A DNA stretch of 64,000 nucleotides from Silene latifolia (taxonomy: Eukaryota; Streptophyta; Magnoliopsida; Caryophyllales; Caryophyllaceae): the NCBI RefSeq assembly GCF_048544455.1, contig NC_133526.1, positions 11,672,001 through 11,736,000 on the forward strand, in the 5' to 3' direction. The notes under the pieces were generated by a model. It searched no databases. It was not told the origin of the DNA and worked only from the letters and a program-made list of their open reading frames with translations. The position numbers and the translations under genes are program-made. Each line of letters begins with the position of its first letter. The stretch's first letter is position 1. Below, in pieces: positions 11,347 to 24,000 of the stretch.

Positions 11347-11540
11347 CATCAACTTTCATGAATTGCTTCAAGATAAAAAAAAATATATAAAATACATCAG
11401 TGTAACTACGATATGAAAAATAGTTAAAAGGAGCTTTTTTCGAGCAACTGTAGAGTGTACAACTATTTTAAAACGCTTTCGAGCGGTATTAACATCTTCA
11501 ACTTTTATGAGCTGCTTCAAGATAAAATAAAGTAAAAAGA
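11347..11540. repeat. Tandem duplicate of about 150 bp, second copy split by a LINE relic
   Basis: A unit starting CATCAACTTTCATGAATTGC at 11347 starts again in diverged form at about 11500 (CATCTTCAACTTTTATGAGC). The second copy stops at about 11540 and resumes at about 12399 with AAAATACATCAGTATAGCTA. This indicates that the LINE fragment between was inserted into it. Confidence 0.5.
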
Positions 11541-12400
11541 TACTGTTATCCAAGCTTTATTTGAATGCAGCTGGATGAGAGATGTTTGGGAGGCAAGTGA
11601 GTCTGTTGATCTGAATCGGGAGGCACCTAGGGTGTCATGGTAGGCCGGTACAGGTGAGTGTGGCAGCGACTTGGAACGGAGGATATTCAGAGATATTTGG
11701 CGATGGTTTGGGCGATGTGGCACATTCGCAATTCATGTGTTTTAGAGGAAGAGATACCAAAATTGAATATCGTAATAACAGGGTTCATAAAATTGGTGGA
11801 CGAATCTTGTGAGTAGCAGGGATAAGTGGTTGGGCGGAGTAGGGAGCTGAGGTAGAGTGGACCGATTGGATTGAGACGTCCTCTTCATGTAGAGGTTAAG
11901 GTCAACACTGATGCTGCGATTTTTGTGGATGGTGAAGTGGGTCTTGGGGCAGTGGCAGGGACGAGGAAGAGAGAGTGGTGATGGTGGGGTGTATGCGGGT
12001 CAGTGCGGGGTGGGAGTCGGAAGTGATATAGGCGAAGGCGAAGGCGAAGGCGATGGCATATGGCTTGGAGTTGGCTAATTAAAGGCAGGGGATGGTCTGA
12101 TGTTGTTGTTGAGAGTGATGCTCAATTGGTTGTTGATGCGGTAAAGGAGGACAAATTCTTAGAAATCCTTTTTGTTTACGTATTAGTGATATTTGTTCCT
12201 TTGTGAATTCTTTTTCGTCGGTTTTATGGTCTCATGTTAAAAGAGGGGGAAATACGTTCGCACACCACGCTGCTAGGCTGTGTTTGTCGGTTAACGAAAA
12301 AGTGGTGTCTTTTGAGAATTTTCCGGATGCCGTTTTGGCGTTAGCGGAAATTGATTTAATATATGTTTTTCTTTTTCAAAAAAAAGAAGTAAATAACTAA
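11541..12400 (+). pseudogene. LINE-derived RNase H (RVT_3) relic
   Basis: In shifting plus-strand frames the sequence encodes the plant LINE C-terminal module. An FECSWMRDVW-like stretch appears near 11565. Then comes VKVNTDAAIFVDGE near 11895, VVESDAQLVVDAV near 12110, and LWSHVKRGGNTFAHHAARL near 12228, ending at a TAA at 12400 just after an A-rich run. This is the order of the RNase H domain that closes many plant L1-type LINEs (first Asp in NTDAA, second in ESDA, late N-x-x-A-H-x-x-A). Several frameshifts and a GGCGAA triplet expansion near 12033 separate the blocks. No reverse transcriptase domain is present, so it is a truncated copy. Confidence 0.7.
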
Positions 12401-12463
12401 AATACATCAGTATAGCTACTATATGAACAATAGTTAAGAGACCAATGATTTATGTTAAAAATC

Positions 12464-12951
12464 ACTTCCTCCATCCCAATATAATCTTCCTATTTTGACT
12501 TTTGAGGTCAAAGTTTAAAAACTTCGATCAAAATAATACTCCCTCCATTTTTTAATATATGACGTTTTGCTTTTTCGAGGCGAGCCTTTGACTTTAATAT
12601 TTTAAAAAATATATTTGGTAAAAAATTATAAAAATTATACCATTAAATTCCTTATGAAAAATTCTTTCATATGAGTATACATATCAATATATTTAATCAT
12701 ATAATTTAAGAGATATTGAAGAGAGAAGTGTATGTCTCGAAATGTGAGAAAGTCATATATAGAAAAATAGAGGGAGTAAAAATTATAACTCAATGTTAAA
12801 ACATTTACATTCATCATACAAAAAAAACTTTCACAAAAGTATTATTTGAATGAAAAATTATTTACAAAAATGGAGAAAAATCGAGTGAAAGTGGTGCCTT
12901 GAAGATTGTGTAAGTCAAACTAAGAAGATTATTTTGTGGTGGAGGAAGTAG
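12464..12951. mobile_element. Outer MITE of a nested pair
   Basis: The left end CTTCCTCCATCCCAATATAA and the inverted right end CTTCCTCCACCACAAAATAA pair over more than 30 bases, including AATCTTC and TTTGACTT. A second, complete Stowaway (12539-12776) lies inside it. With that removed it is about 250 bp. Confidence 0.65.
12539..12776. mobile_element. Stowaway MITE inserted in an older MITE
   Basis: It runs from CTCCCTCCATTTTTTAATAT to an inverted CTCCCTCTATTTTTCTATAT, with TA on each side. The short open frame inside is a product of its AT-rich hairpin and not a gene. Confidence 0.85.
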
Positions 12952-13212
12952 TTATAATTATAATTATTTATATGATAAGATAAAATTTGATTTTGTGTTC
13001 CTATAAAACTACTCGGTATTAAATAGACGATAAGGATGACCTTTGTTACCAAGATGATATTTTTTTATATAAAGCTGACATATTATTCTCCTTATATGCA
13101 TATTTCAAATATTCTTCTATGTTTTTATTTTATACTTCGTATTGTTTATTTGGAGTATTTTTTTATTTGTTTAACTTTTTTTGACATGCATGATTTATTT
13201 AGCAATCTAATA

Positions 13213-13467
13213 CTCCTTCCCATCCAATCCAAACTACCCATTTGACTTTTCGGTCTACGAGACTACACTTTGACCACGTTTTTCTCCGTTTATATATTAG
13301 TTTTTTGTGTCGAAATTATAATTTTTCGAAACCTCTTTTTATAACAAACGTAAATACGTAAATTTTTTGTATAAATTTTAAAAGTTTGACTAAATATAAT
13401 CGATGTCAATATTTAACAAGGTCGACTTTAAAAAGTAAATGGGTAGTTTGGATTGGATTGGAAGTAG
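13213..13467. mobile_element. Stowaway MITE, CCAATCCAA subfamily
   Basis: The left end CTCCTTCCCATCCAATCCAA pairs with an inverted right end CTACTTCCAATCCAATCCAA. TA flanks are present. Its ends resemble those of 55035-55309. Confidence 0.8.
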
Positions 13468-13479
13468 TATATGAATTTA

Positions 13480-13923
13480 ATGATTATTCTTCTTCTTCAC
13501 ACTCGAGGTGGTTTATGCGTTATCTTGACATGTGGTGGTTGTTGGTTGTGTTTCCCGTCGCATTACATGGTCTGTGGTGCTAATGGGCGTGGTCTGAGTG
13601 AAGAGGAGAAGGTGGTTGACATGGTTTTGAGATTTGAGATAAGGTGGTAGTGAGCATGGTGGAGATGATGGTGGTTTTACATAAGAGTAGCGATGGTGGG
13701 CGGCTTTGGGTGTGGACGTGTGGTGGTTGTCGTGCAGGAGTGGTGGGTAGTAGGAAGAGGGAATGTATGATTGTAAGAAGTGTATAAACAAGTGGCACAA
13801 AAGTAACATTAAGGATGTAATTTACTCAATAAGAAAATGTAGGCCAAGGCTTTTAGAGAGTTTTTTTTTTTAGAGAGAGAATGAGAGAGATTTTAGAGTT
13901 TTTAACTTTACACGGGTTTTAAG
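13480..13923. other. GTGGTGG-rich and GAGA-rich spacer
   Basis: The strand bias (GTGGTGG words on plus, CCACCAC on minus) produces open frames with no domain. A GAGAGA tract lies near 13870-13895. I see no gene here. Confidence 0.45.
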
Positions 13924-14463
13924 TATAACTGTTCATGGGTCATCCCGCCCATTAGGCCCACCCATCCAGCCCACTTATTACGTGGGCTTGGACAAGTATT
14001 TTTACCCAAAAAATTAAGAGGGCGGGCCAAGCCCAGCCCGCCAAGTTAAATGGGCGGGCATGGACAACAAGAAAATCACGTGGGCCGGCCCATTAGGCCC
14101 GTTTACTATTTAAATCCTTTACTTTTACTCTTACAAAAAATGATATTTTCAAAGAAAATTGTATCAATTTAATATGGATGTGGAACACTAAAATAATACG
14201 TAAACTATAAAGGTTAAAATATAACGATAATATTTATATATTGGGTACCCTTATATATTTTAAATAATAGAACATCTAAATTGAAGTTTCTTGTTACGGC
14301 CCATTAGCCCATGAGCGGCCCGACTTTTGATTAAAGGGCGGACAAGGGCAAGGATAATTGGCCCATAATTAAGGCCCGGCCCGCCCACTAAGGTCTTAAA
14401 GGGAAACTTTTTCCTTTACAACCCGACCCATATCCGGCTCAAGCCCGCATTTGAACAGCTCTA
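13924..14463. mobile_element. hAT-like MITE with 8 bp target duplication
   Basis: The left end is TATAACTGTTCATGGG and the inverted right end is TAGAGCTGTTCAAATG. GTTTTAAG flanks it on both sides (13916-13923 and 14464-14471). The interior is packed with GGCCCGCCC/GGGCGGGC words. An 8 bp duplication plus TAGAGCTGTTCA-type ends fits the hAT superfamily. Non-coding, 540 bp. Confidence 0.8.
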
Positions 14464-14471
14464 GTTTTAAG

Positions 14472-15064
14472 CTAGTAATTATACAATTAAATAAGTTAAT
14501 CTGCTGATAACCTCATGCAATAATGACACAAACCAAACCCGGCTCAACATGTGCCTAATAATGACTCGATCCGGTAATAACTCGGCATATGCCAAATTGA
14601 CCCGAACACAAAAATTGACTTGCTAAAACCCAAACAGGCAAACACGATCTAAATCAACCATGACAACCCGAGCGACCCGATCGTCACCTCCGATCTTAAC
14701 CATAGACTTAATGGGTGTACTGTAAGTCTGTAATCGTGTCTCCTTTAGGAAAGAAATTTTGGTAAAAGGACTAAAAGGGTGTTCTTCTTCCCTCCTTGCA
14801 TCGTCAATACTATAACATGAGATTGAATTCTTTCACTTTGTTAATCCATCTTTGATCACATCAGGTAAAACCCTCGAACAATTGATCTTCAGTTCAAATC
14901 TCAGAAAAAACCACGTTGCATAACTTTATGGATCCACCCATATTTACTTCCCTCAATTTTCAAAGTTCCGATCTTTGTTATTTGCTGTAAATTGATCATA
15001 ATTGATGTTTTTCATGGCAATTTCACAGGTTTAGGTGAAAACATTTCTGGGATTTGAAGCAAAA
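14472..15064 (+). promoter_or_regulatory. Upstream region and 5' UTR of TWD40-1
   Basis: The distal half contains CCGAC/CCCGA-rich repeat remnants. From about 14720 the sequence becomes leader-like. A likely 5' UTR intron runs from a CAG/GTAAAA donor at 14865 to a TTTCACAG acceptor at 15028, and the start codon follows at 15065. No TATA box was assigned with confidence. Confidence 0.5.
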
Positions 15065-18000
15065 ATGGAGTGGGCAACAATACAACACTTGGATCTTCGA
15101 CATGTGGGTCGAGAAGCCAAGCCATTGCAGCCTCATGCTGTTGCATTTCACCCCAATCAGTCTCTTATCGCCGCCGCTGTCGGAAAATACATCATTGGTA
15201 TCTTCTTTTAACTCCTAAGCTCCTCATTTCTGATGTTGCTGTGATTTTTGTTATGTGGTTTGGTGTCTTTTATTGAGTAATGGATGTTTGGTTGTAGAAT
15301 TTGATGCAATTACTGGGAGTAAGATCTCAACTATTGATATTGGTGCACCGGTTGTTCGTATGTCATATAGTCCCACCAGTGGCCATGTTGTTATTGCTAT
15401 TCTTGAGGTAACATTCTTATTGTGTTCTCGACGCAATTTTCATCTTGGGTCATTCGGAAACAACGTCTTTGTGTTTCTAACACAAGGGTAAGGCTGCGTA
15501 CATCCGACCCCCCCTACCCCGCAATTTGCGGGAGCCATTGAGGCATTGGGGTAATGTTGTTGTTGTTGTATTAGATTTGGTAATCTGTTGTTCCATTTGT
15601 TGGATTAGTTTGGGTAGGGGTAGCTTGTGCCGTGAATCGTTTGGTGTTCTATTGATTCAATAGAGGTTAGTTTGGTGTAGGTTTTGCACAACACTTCTTA
15701 TGGAATTTCTTGGTCAGTTCAATTTTTGTTAGTCAGATGTTAGAATCCATCAGCAGACAAACTGACAAAGCACTCTCGCAAATATGAGCAACAAGATCTC
15801 GTTCACGACAATAGTTTTGGAACTTAAGACTACTACTCGGGCAATGTTTTGGATTTTTTTAATGAAAACCTCAGAGGTTCTTTGGACTTTGGTGAATGAG
15901 AATGAGTTGGAGTAATCTGTTGTCTTCATGAATACTCTGGATTTCAGATGTGCGTCTTTGCCTTTTACAGGATTGTACCATCCGATCCTGTGATTTTGAT
16001 GCAGAGCAAACATGTGTTCTTCATTCGCCGGAGAAGAAAATGGAACCAATCTCCTCTGAAACAGAAGTTCATCTTGCGCTCACTCCTCTTCAACCTGTGG
16101 TGTTTTTTGGTTTTCATCGAAGGATGAGTGTTACAGGTATTCTTCTTCATAGTAGTCATAAGAAGAGAAGAAAACGTCCATTCGGGTCATTGCTATCTCG
16201 ATCATTTTTTGTGCATCAAACCACTGTCTGTCTGAATGTTGTGCATGCATATGTGGTTGCTGGCTGTGAAGGTAATATAATAGATAATGGATATATTGAG
16301 TTCTACACGAGATTGCAGTATATATGGTTAAAGTGGTGGCATTCTTCTTCACGGACTGATGCTGTTGTATGATTGTTCTCCATGCATTAGAGACAATTTT
16401 GCATGTGCAGAGTGATACTGAAGTTTGTGTAACATCCTCTGATTCATTTGATTATGTACGTTTGATTAAAATACTCCTCACGAAAAAGTAAAAACGTAAA
16501 GAACCGAAAGAATTAGAGGGAGTAAGAGTATACATATCTTGTTTTTTTTTTATTTTTTTTATTTTTTTTTTATTTTTTCTTACGTTTCTTATCCTATTTT
16601 TTCTGTGAAGCCAAAGACTCATTACTCTTTGGTTTGGATTATGATGGAATAAAGCGAAATGGCTCACTAAAGTGGCTTCAATATGATTTTTTTCCCCTGC
16701 GTTTCCATATTCTTTGCTTCTAGATTGTGATGAAATAAAGAAAACAGCACTTTCTATGCTACTCTGAATGCAATTTTCATAATGGGACATCCATAAATAG
16801 CATCTGCTTGTTAACACAAGGGTTAGGCTGCACACATACGACTCCCTTATGCTATTTATGTGTGCCCTTGAGGCACTAGGGTAATCTGGTTGTTGTTGTT
16901 ATAATGTTCAGATAAAGCCATTGTGTGGGTAAGATTTTGCAGATTGACATATCTTTGACGCTGTAGATATTGGCCAAGTTCCGTCAGCTATTCACTTGTT
17001 TTCTGTTTTATTGCAGTTGTGGGCACTGTGGAGGGAGGCAGAACACCAACAAAAATAAAAACAGATCTTAAGAAACCTATTGTTAATCTTGCTTGTCATC
17101 CGCGATTCCCTGTCTTGGTAATCCAATTGGATGCGTTGAATTTTTCGAATTGGTGATTTTAGCTGGTGTATAAACATCCCTGATCGTTTTCCTGGCTTAA
17201 TATCAGTATGTAGCTTATGCAGAAGGATTGATAAGAGCTTACAATATTCATACATATGCTGTGCTCTATACACTACAACGTAAGACATGAATATCATTTT
17301 ATCTTCGGCCTCTGATAATTTTGACGAGTTATCATGGATTCATAAACATTTCATATGTCTTTTCGCAGTTGATAATACAATTAAGCTTCTTGGTGCTGGT
17401 GCCTTCGCTTTCCATCCAAAGTTAGAAAGGATGTTTGTGGGCGATCGGCGGGGCACGCTATTGGCATGGGATGTCTCTACAGAGAGACCAAATATGATTG
17501 GAATGTAAAATATAATCTCTCTCTATTTTAAGCAATATATTTTTCGTCTTTGGTGTTAAGGAAGCCATAGAGGCGATTTTGAGCCTGCTAGTTCGAACCT
17601 AGGTCATGAGTACCGGTACCCCAATGACTTTACCATGTTGCTTAGCTGAGGAGAATATTTAATGTGCTATGTGCATGTGTTAGTATGCGACACTGTTATG
17701 GCCCTAGAGACTTGTTGGATATGCATTTAGCTATGAAAGTCTTCCCCCGTCTCTTCATCATCAATGAGATGCTGTTTTTTTCCTTGGTAAATTATTGTTG
17801 CACTAATGACCAAAAGTTCATGCAAAATATTTATTGTAAGAATTGTTCTGTCAACATTGATTTCAGAACACAAGTAGGATCTCAACCCATTACATCGGTT
17901 GCGTGGATCCCTACATTGGAGTTGCTTGCTACGCTATCAAAAGACGGTGCTCTACAAGTCTGGAAAACGCGGATCATATATAATACTAATAGAGCACCCA

Positions 18001-21000
18001 TGTTAGCGAATTTTTTTGAACCTGCTGGTCAGTAAATCTGCCATTGATCTTTGTCCTGTCACTACCCCTATTTTAATCGCTGTTTATTTGATCTTTCATC
18101 TGTTTGTTTGTTACCTATTTTCTTGGTTTACAATAGCATATTCCAAATATCTATTTTCCTGATTGTTTACTCTTGAACTTTTGAGTAACTTCCTCCTAGG
18201 TTTTTGGCTGCTTGTCCTTTGAAGTCTAATTAACATAACAATGAGATCTTTGTGATTAATATTTTTCCGTGGGGAATTAGTGTGAGATAGTTACCATCAA
18301 TATCCATTGGTATAATACTTCCTCTACTTCATAGGAATTGTCTCATTTCGACTTTTGGCCTATTTTTTTAAATTGCTCCAATTCTATTATGAGCATGTTT
18401 TGTGTGGTTAAAATTCAGCATTGTGATGGTGAGACCTACCCACCCACTCATACCCAACATTCCTTAATAGTTGTGCAAAAAAAATGGGGCAATTCCAAGG
18501 AATCGGAGGTTGTAATACACAACATAGCCTAAAACTAAAATGATTTGGGGTAGGCTAGACCCAAACTGTTTTATGCAACTGCCCATGTGAGGAAGGAAAA
18601 AGGTGAAAAGGTGTAGATAAGGAAATCCATAATAACAACATTACTGCTAGTGTCTCAAGGGTTCCCACAAATTGGGAGGTAAAGGGGGTCAGACATACAT
18701 AGACTTACTAAGACTTGGCAAACAAGTCATTCAGTTCAGTTGAAACCAAATCGGTCTCTTTCGGGTGAGCCTTAAATTCGATTTCGTGTCAATTCAGTTC
18801 AGATTTATTTCGGTCATTCATTCGAATTGGTTCAAGCTATTTAGAGTCGGTACAGGTTTGATTTGGGCCGATTTCGGAACTTGGACGTTATGGTAATATT
18901 TTTCGCTAAAAATTAAACTTTTAAACATTCAACGTAATATGGTTGAAATTGTGCACCAGTTATCCATTTCATAAAGTGAAAGGGTGTCTGCGGAAAATGG
19001 AACTTTTCATTTAGTTAAATCGGTTCAGTTTATTCATTTTGAGTCCCCGATCAGATTCTGAATCATATATTCTCGATCACTTTTACGGGTTCTATGCATG
19101 CCAGGTCTAGCCTTACCCCGTTAGAAATTGCTTACTTGTTTCCAGATAACCCAAAAGGAAAACCACGACCAAGAAATGAAGCAACAACGAAAAAATGTAG
19201 TTCATCATATGTTCCTATGGTTGGCCTATAATTAGACGCCATTGATCTTCATTGATCTTCTTAAGACAAAGGAGTAATTTGTAGTCATATTTTTTTAAAT
19301 TAAATTCTCGTTTTTTTTTCCGGCATATTAATCTGTTATTCTAGATTAAGGGTGACAAACTGTCAAACTGTTAAAATATAACAGCTTAGTGTCAGCTTAA
19401 AAGTGTGCAAACCAACTATTCTGATTTCTGACTCCATTTAAATATCCTTGTCGAAGTTGAAAATTTGACCTTTTCATTTATGAGTTTGGACTACATGGAG
19501 TTAATATTCAAGAATCAATACCGTGAACTGACTATGTCTTTGTTTCGGGTCTGCTTTAGCACAAAACTTTGAAGAAATGGTTCCAAAAGTTTGTTGTGCT
19601 TGTTATGAGCTTTGTTTTGAAGTTGCTGTCATTTACTTCTCTCTTATCTGTACAATTTGTTATATATCTGTGTAGCAATTGAGTCCCTCGATATTCCAAA
19701 AATTCTTTCTCAGCAAGGCGGTGAGGTTGCTTATCCATTGCCACGTGTTCGAGCTTTGGAAGTACATCCTAAACTAAATATGGCAGCATTAACTTTTGCA
19801 GTTGAGTAGTTTTCATTTAACTGATCTTTTGAACCTGTTACTCTATATTTGAAGATATAATATCTTTTTTCTCTATCAGAATACGGGAAGTGTAGACAAT
19901 GCGAAAAATAGGGCTGCATTCACTAGAGACGGACGGAAACAACTCTTTGCTGTTCTTCAAAGTGCAAGGGGATCTTCAGGTAGTCCCAAATTTCACTTTT
20001 TACATTTGTATATTATAATTACAGCCAATATTGGCCGAGCTGACCTGTTACATTACATTCGGTATATATCTATATTGAGATTTCGCACCTGTTAGCGTAA
20101 TCACGACCAACATCACGTTTTAGAAACATGGGTACAACGTTTAGGTCTGGGATAGAGTGAACTTTCAAGTTCTTATAGGTTTGTCATCTAGTTAAAAGAT
20201 TTGTCTTAATTATTACAGAAAGGCTTTGTCATCTTCTACTTCTACTTTTAACACCATTTCAAATGCTTGGCTTTCCATAAGTATGCTATGTCGAAATTCA
20301 GTGCTTGTTTCTTTGTTTTTTTTCTACCTTGCAATGGCTATTTGTTCTATTTGAGCTTCAGTTTACGCCATATTGACCAAGAGTACGCATTCAAGATTTC
20401 AAGTTCTTTAAAAGCTCTTGCGTTTATAAGCTGTGACTTTTCTGGTATTCCAGTGAGCAAGTGGGCTGTTTATGTGGGGTTTGTCCATCCAAAAGAAAAG
20501 TTCAGTGCACAAAAATAAACAAAATTATTGTCGTAGAAGTTAAATTTCTAGTGGCTACGTGATTTACATGCTAGTATCTTTTTTGGACACTTGTTTTCGA
20601 CATTATTGTGGGTCTTGTTTCATCTAGGTTTTACCATCTACCTTAGCTACTTCTGTTGGATATTAATGACTACCCATCTATCCTGTCAACTGCAGCATCT
20701 GTTTTGAAGGAAAAGCTTGCCGCTTTAGGCTCATCTGGAGTACTGGCTGATCATCAGCTTCAAGCACAATTGCAAGAGCATCATTTGAAGGGGTGGGTAA
20801 AGCTGATATCACTCCCATTATATCTTTAATACGAAGTATATTCATTGGGGCTGTCTTGCATTTCAACAAATTTATGCATTTAAGATTGAGCCATAACACC
20901 CAGCTTTTATAAAAAAAAAAAAAAGAAACAGAATTTATTTATTCGTATATTTTTATTATTATCTTAAGTCGCACCATAGTTTTTATAAATTACCTTATAC

Positions 21001-24000
21001 CTGACAATTGGTGTAACCGTGTAAGCAATGCTGCATATGGTCCCATGTAGGAAAATCATAACTGAGGTGTAGTTATAAAAGTAATTTATCATTTTATGCC
21101 CAACATCAGCTTCTTATTCATTCATTGAAGTAATAAATCCCACAATTTGGAAGATTAATTAGTTCAAGTATCTTATTTGGGGTATATAGTTCCTGAAGTT
21201 CTACCACGTGAAGCAAGGCATTGGTCATTGTTATCACTAACTTCAATAACCTATCCTTTCTGAGCAATTTACTTTTCTGATAAAGGACATCTGGTGCATA
21301 TATGAAATGGTTTGAATGGTTTTGGGTTTATGATACTTCTATGAGGTGAATTGAAAATATGTCTTTTCATTTTTTTAGCAGACAGGCTATTCATCTCCTT
21401 TAGCAGGGAAAGCGTGCCGTTTTTTGGAGTTCCCTCTCTTTCTCAGATTTTTTTTTAATCTAATATATTGTTCATTTGTTTATGTCAGCCATAATCAGTT
21501 GACAATTGCAGATATTGCCCGGAAGGCATTTTTGTACAGTGTATGCTTCTACTTTTACTACTTGATATTCTGGTAGTTTATGGCATTTCCTCGTTGCAAT
21601 GTTTTGTTAGTTATAAACTTACTTAAGCAATGAAGGCACACCTGGATTTCTGGGATTGCCTTGCTATATTAGTCTTTTGGTATGTAATATTAGTAGTAGG
21701 TGCACCTTAGCTTTAATTCAGGATTTTAATGTTGAAGCAGACCTCATACACTACTAATTAATTATTCACAACTTTAAAAGCTTTCGTCACTGGGAACAAT
21801 TGTATAAGATGTTAGATTCATTTTTTACCAGTGCTTGTTCTTCAACGTACAATAGTTTATACACAAACCTATTGATGAATATAACCTAAATACTTTCACA
21901 TATGCAGTATAGAAATTATCTTCGAATCAGCAATTGTTTTTATGATCTATAAAATACATGAATATATGCTAATAACTTAATTAGTGCTCCTTTCTTCGCG
22001 GTATATGTGGCTTTAAGCATGTGTTTTTCCATTCGTTTGTGGCCTTATTTTTTTTCCACTCTTTCGTTATCTTGCTTTCTTTTTTCCTCCTACAATTTTC
22101 ATGTTCTTACAGCATTTCTTGGAGGGACACGCAAAAAGTGCACCAATAGCTCGGTTGCCTCTCATAAATATTCTTGATACAAGGAATCATCTGAGAGACC
22201 TTCCTGTTTGCCAGGTATGTCTTGCACCAATACAATCCAGTTGGAGATCTAGTACTTTGCGCTTGTATTAGACTTATCTTACTGAGCAGTTTGTATTCGT
22301 TTTCAGCCATTTCACCTGGAGCTTAATTTCTTTAATAAAGCAAACCGAGTTCTACATTATCCAGTCAGGGCCTTCTATGTAGATGGTGTAAATCTTATGG
22401 CGTACAATCTATGTTCTGGAGCCGATAGTGTTTATAAGAAGCTTTACACCACGGTACCAAATTGAATTCTATTTTGCCTGTGCTAATCTGGTGGATTATG
22501 TAATATGTATACTCTATATGGCGAGTCATCGTGTTAAGTTCTCCTCTTTGTCGCTTTCAGGTTTCTAGCAGTGTAGAGTATCATCCGAAGAATGTTGCAC
22601 ACAGTAAAAAGCAGAATCTTTTTCTTGTTGTTTATGAGTTGAATGGTGGAGTCCACGAGGTTGTTCTGTACAGGGAAAATACTGATTCTCAATTGGCAAA
22701 TAGTAAAGACAGCACTGTGAAAGGTTAATATACTACCCTCACCAAGTTCAGTTTTGCTTGTTGGACAGTAGTTTGATTTATATGGTTTATTTTTTTATTT
22801 TTATTTTTTTTCTGACAAATCTGAAGTTAGGAATCGAATTGTTGTAGGTCGAGATGCAGCTTTCATGGGTCCAAATGACAACCAGTTTGTAATTCTTGAA
22901 AATGATAAAACGGGACTTGCTTTATATATCCTTCCTGGAACATCTCCTAAAGAACTTGATGAAAAGAATAAAGAGGCTCTTGAAGAAAATCCGACAGCTG
23001 ATGCAGCGCCAAATTCAGTCAAAGGACCTATGCAATTTATGTTTGAATCTGAAGTTGATCGTATCTTCTCTACTCCGTTAGGTGATCCCCAGATATACGA
23101 TATTATGATTATTAAGTTGTGTCTTCCGTTAGAATTATCTTGCTGATTTCTGTCTTGTTTGACTGCAGAATCAACCTTGTTGTTTGCTTCTCATGGAAAT
23201 CAGATTGCTTTGGCAAAGCTTGTTCACGGATATCGCTTATCCAACAGCGATGGTCATGGTCATTATATACCAACAACAGCTGAAGGAAGAAAGTCAATAA
23301 AGCTGAGAGTGAATGAGATAGTTCTTCAGGTAATTTGCTGAAGTTCTATTTATAATGATTATTATTACCTGAATTTGAACAAATCCGTTTCTTGGAACAT
23401 AACCTTACCCTTTTTAGTATAGTGTATGATTGTCTATTCATCATGTATTCTGCTATTCTCATTTTATACTGACAGTTGAAAACTTCTAATGTTGAAAATT
23501 CCAATATGAGTCTGCCGCCATTCAAAACCAACAATAAGTATTGGTAGGTGTGCTTGCACAGCGCTAACCTATATTCTCTTAAAACTTGAGGAGTTGAAAG
23601 TCTCTCCAAGAACAATGGTGTGAATGATCCTATAAAAAAAAATACTCCCTCTAATTTTTGTATCTGGCCATTTCATTTTCCCCACTTGTAAGAAAATGGA
23701 CAAACTACTCTACCCTCACCCTCACCCTCACCTAGACCTGTCAAACGGGTTGGATCAAATTGGGTTGAATATGGATGGGATCATACACGGGTTAAGCTAT
23801 ACGTGCCATCAGTTGGGTAAGGGTAAGAATACGGGGCAAAAATAGTTTTTGATGTCTTTGTTTTACTATCTTTTAATCGAAAAAAATATACTCCCATTTT
23901 TTCCGATTAAATCGTACTCCTTCCGACCAATAATTACTTTCCAAAATCCGAAAAATGTAGGAATTAAGGAGTATAAATATAAACAATAAGGACCACATAT

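Noticed and set aside
12203-12400. Independent 65-codon gene
   Set aside because: It is the last block of a frameshifted LINE RNase H domain.
12635-12817. Small minus-strand gene
   Set aside because: It lies across the hairpin of a Stowaway MITE and has no features beyond AT-driven codons.
13513-13809. Pro/His-rich 98-codon minus-strand protein
   Set aside because: It is read from GTGGTGG-biased low-complexity DNA; other frames in the same stretch are equally open.
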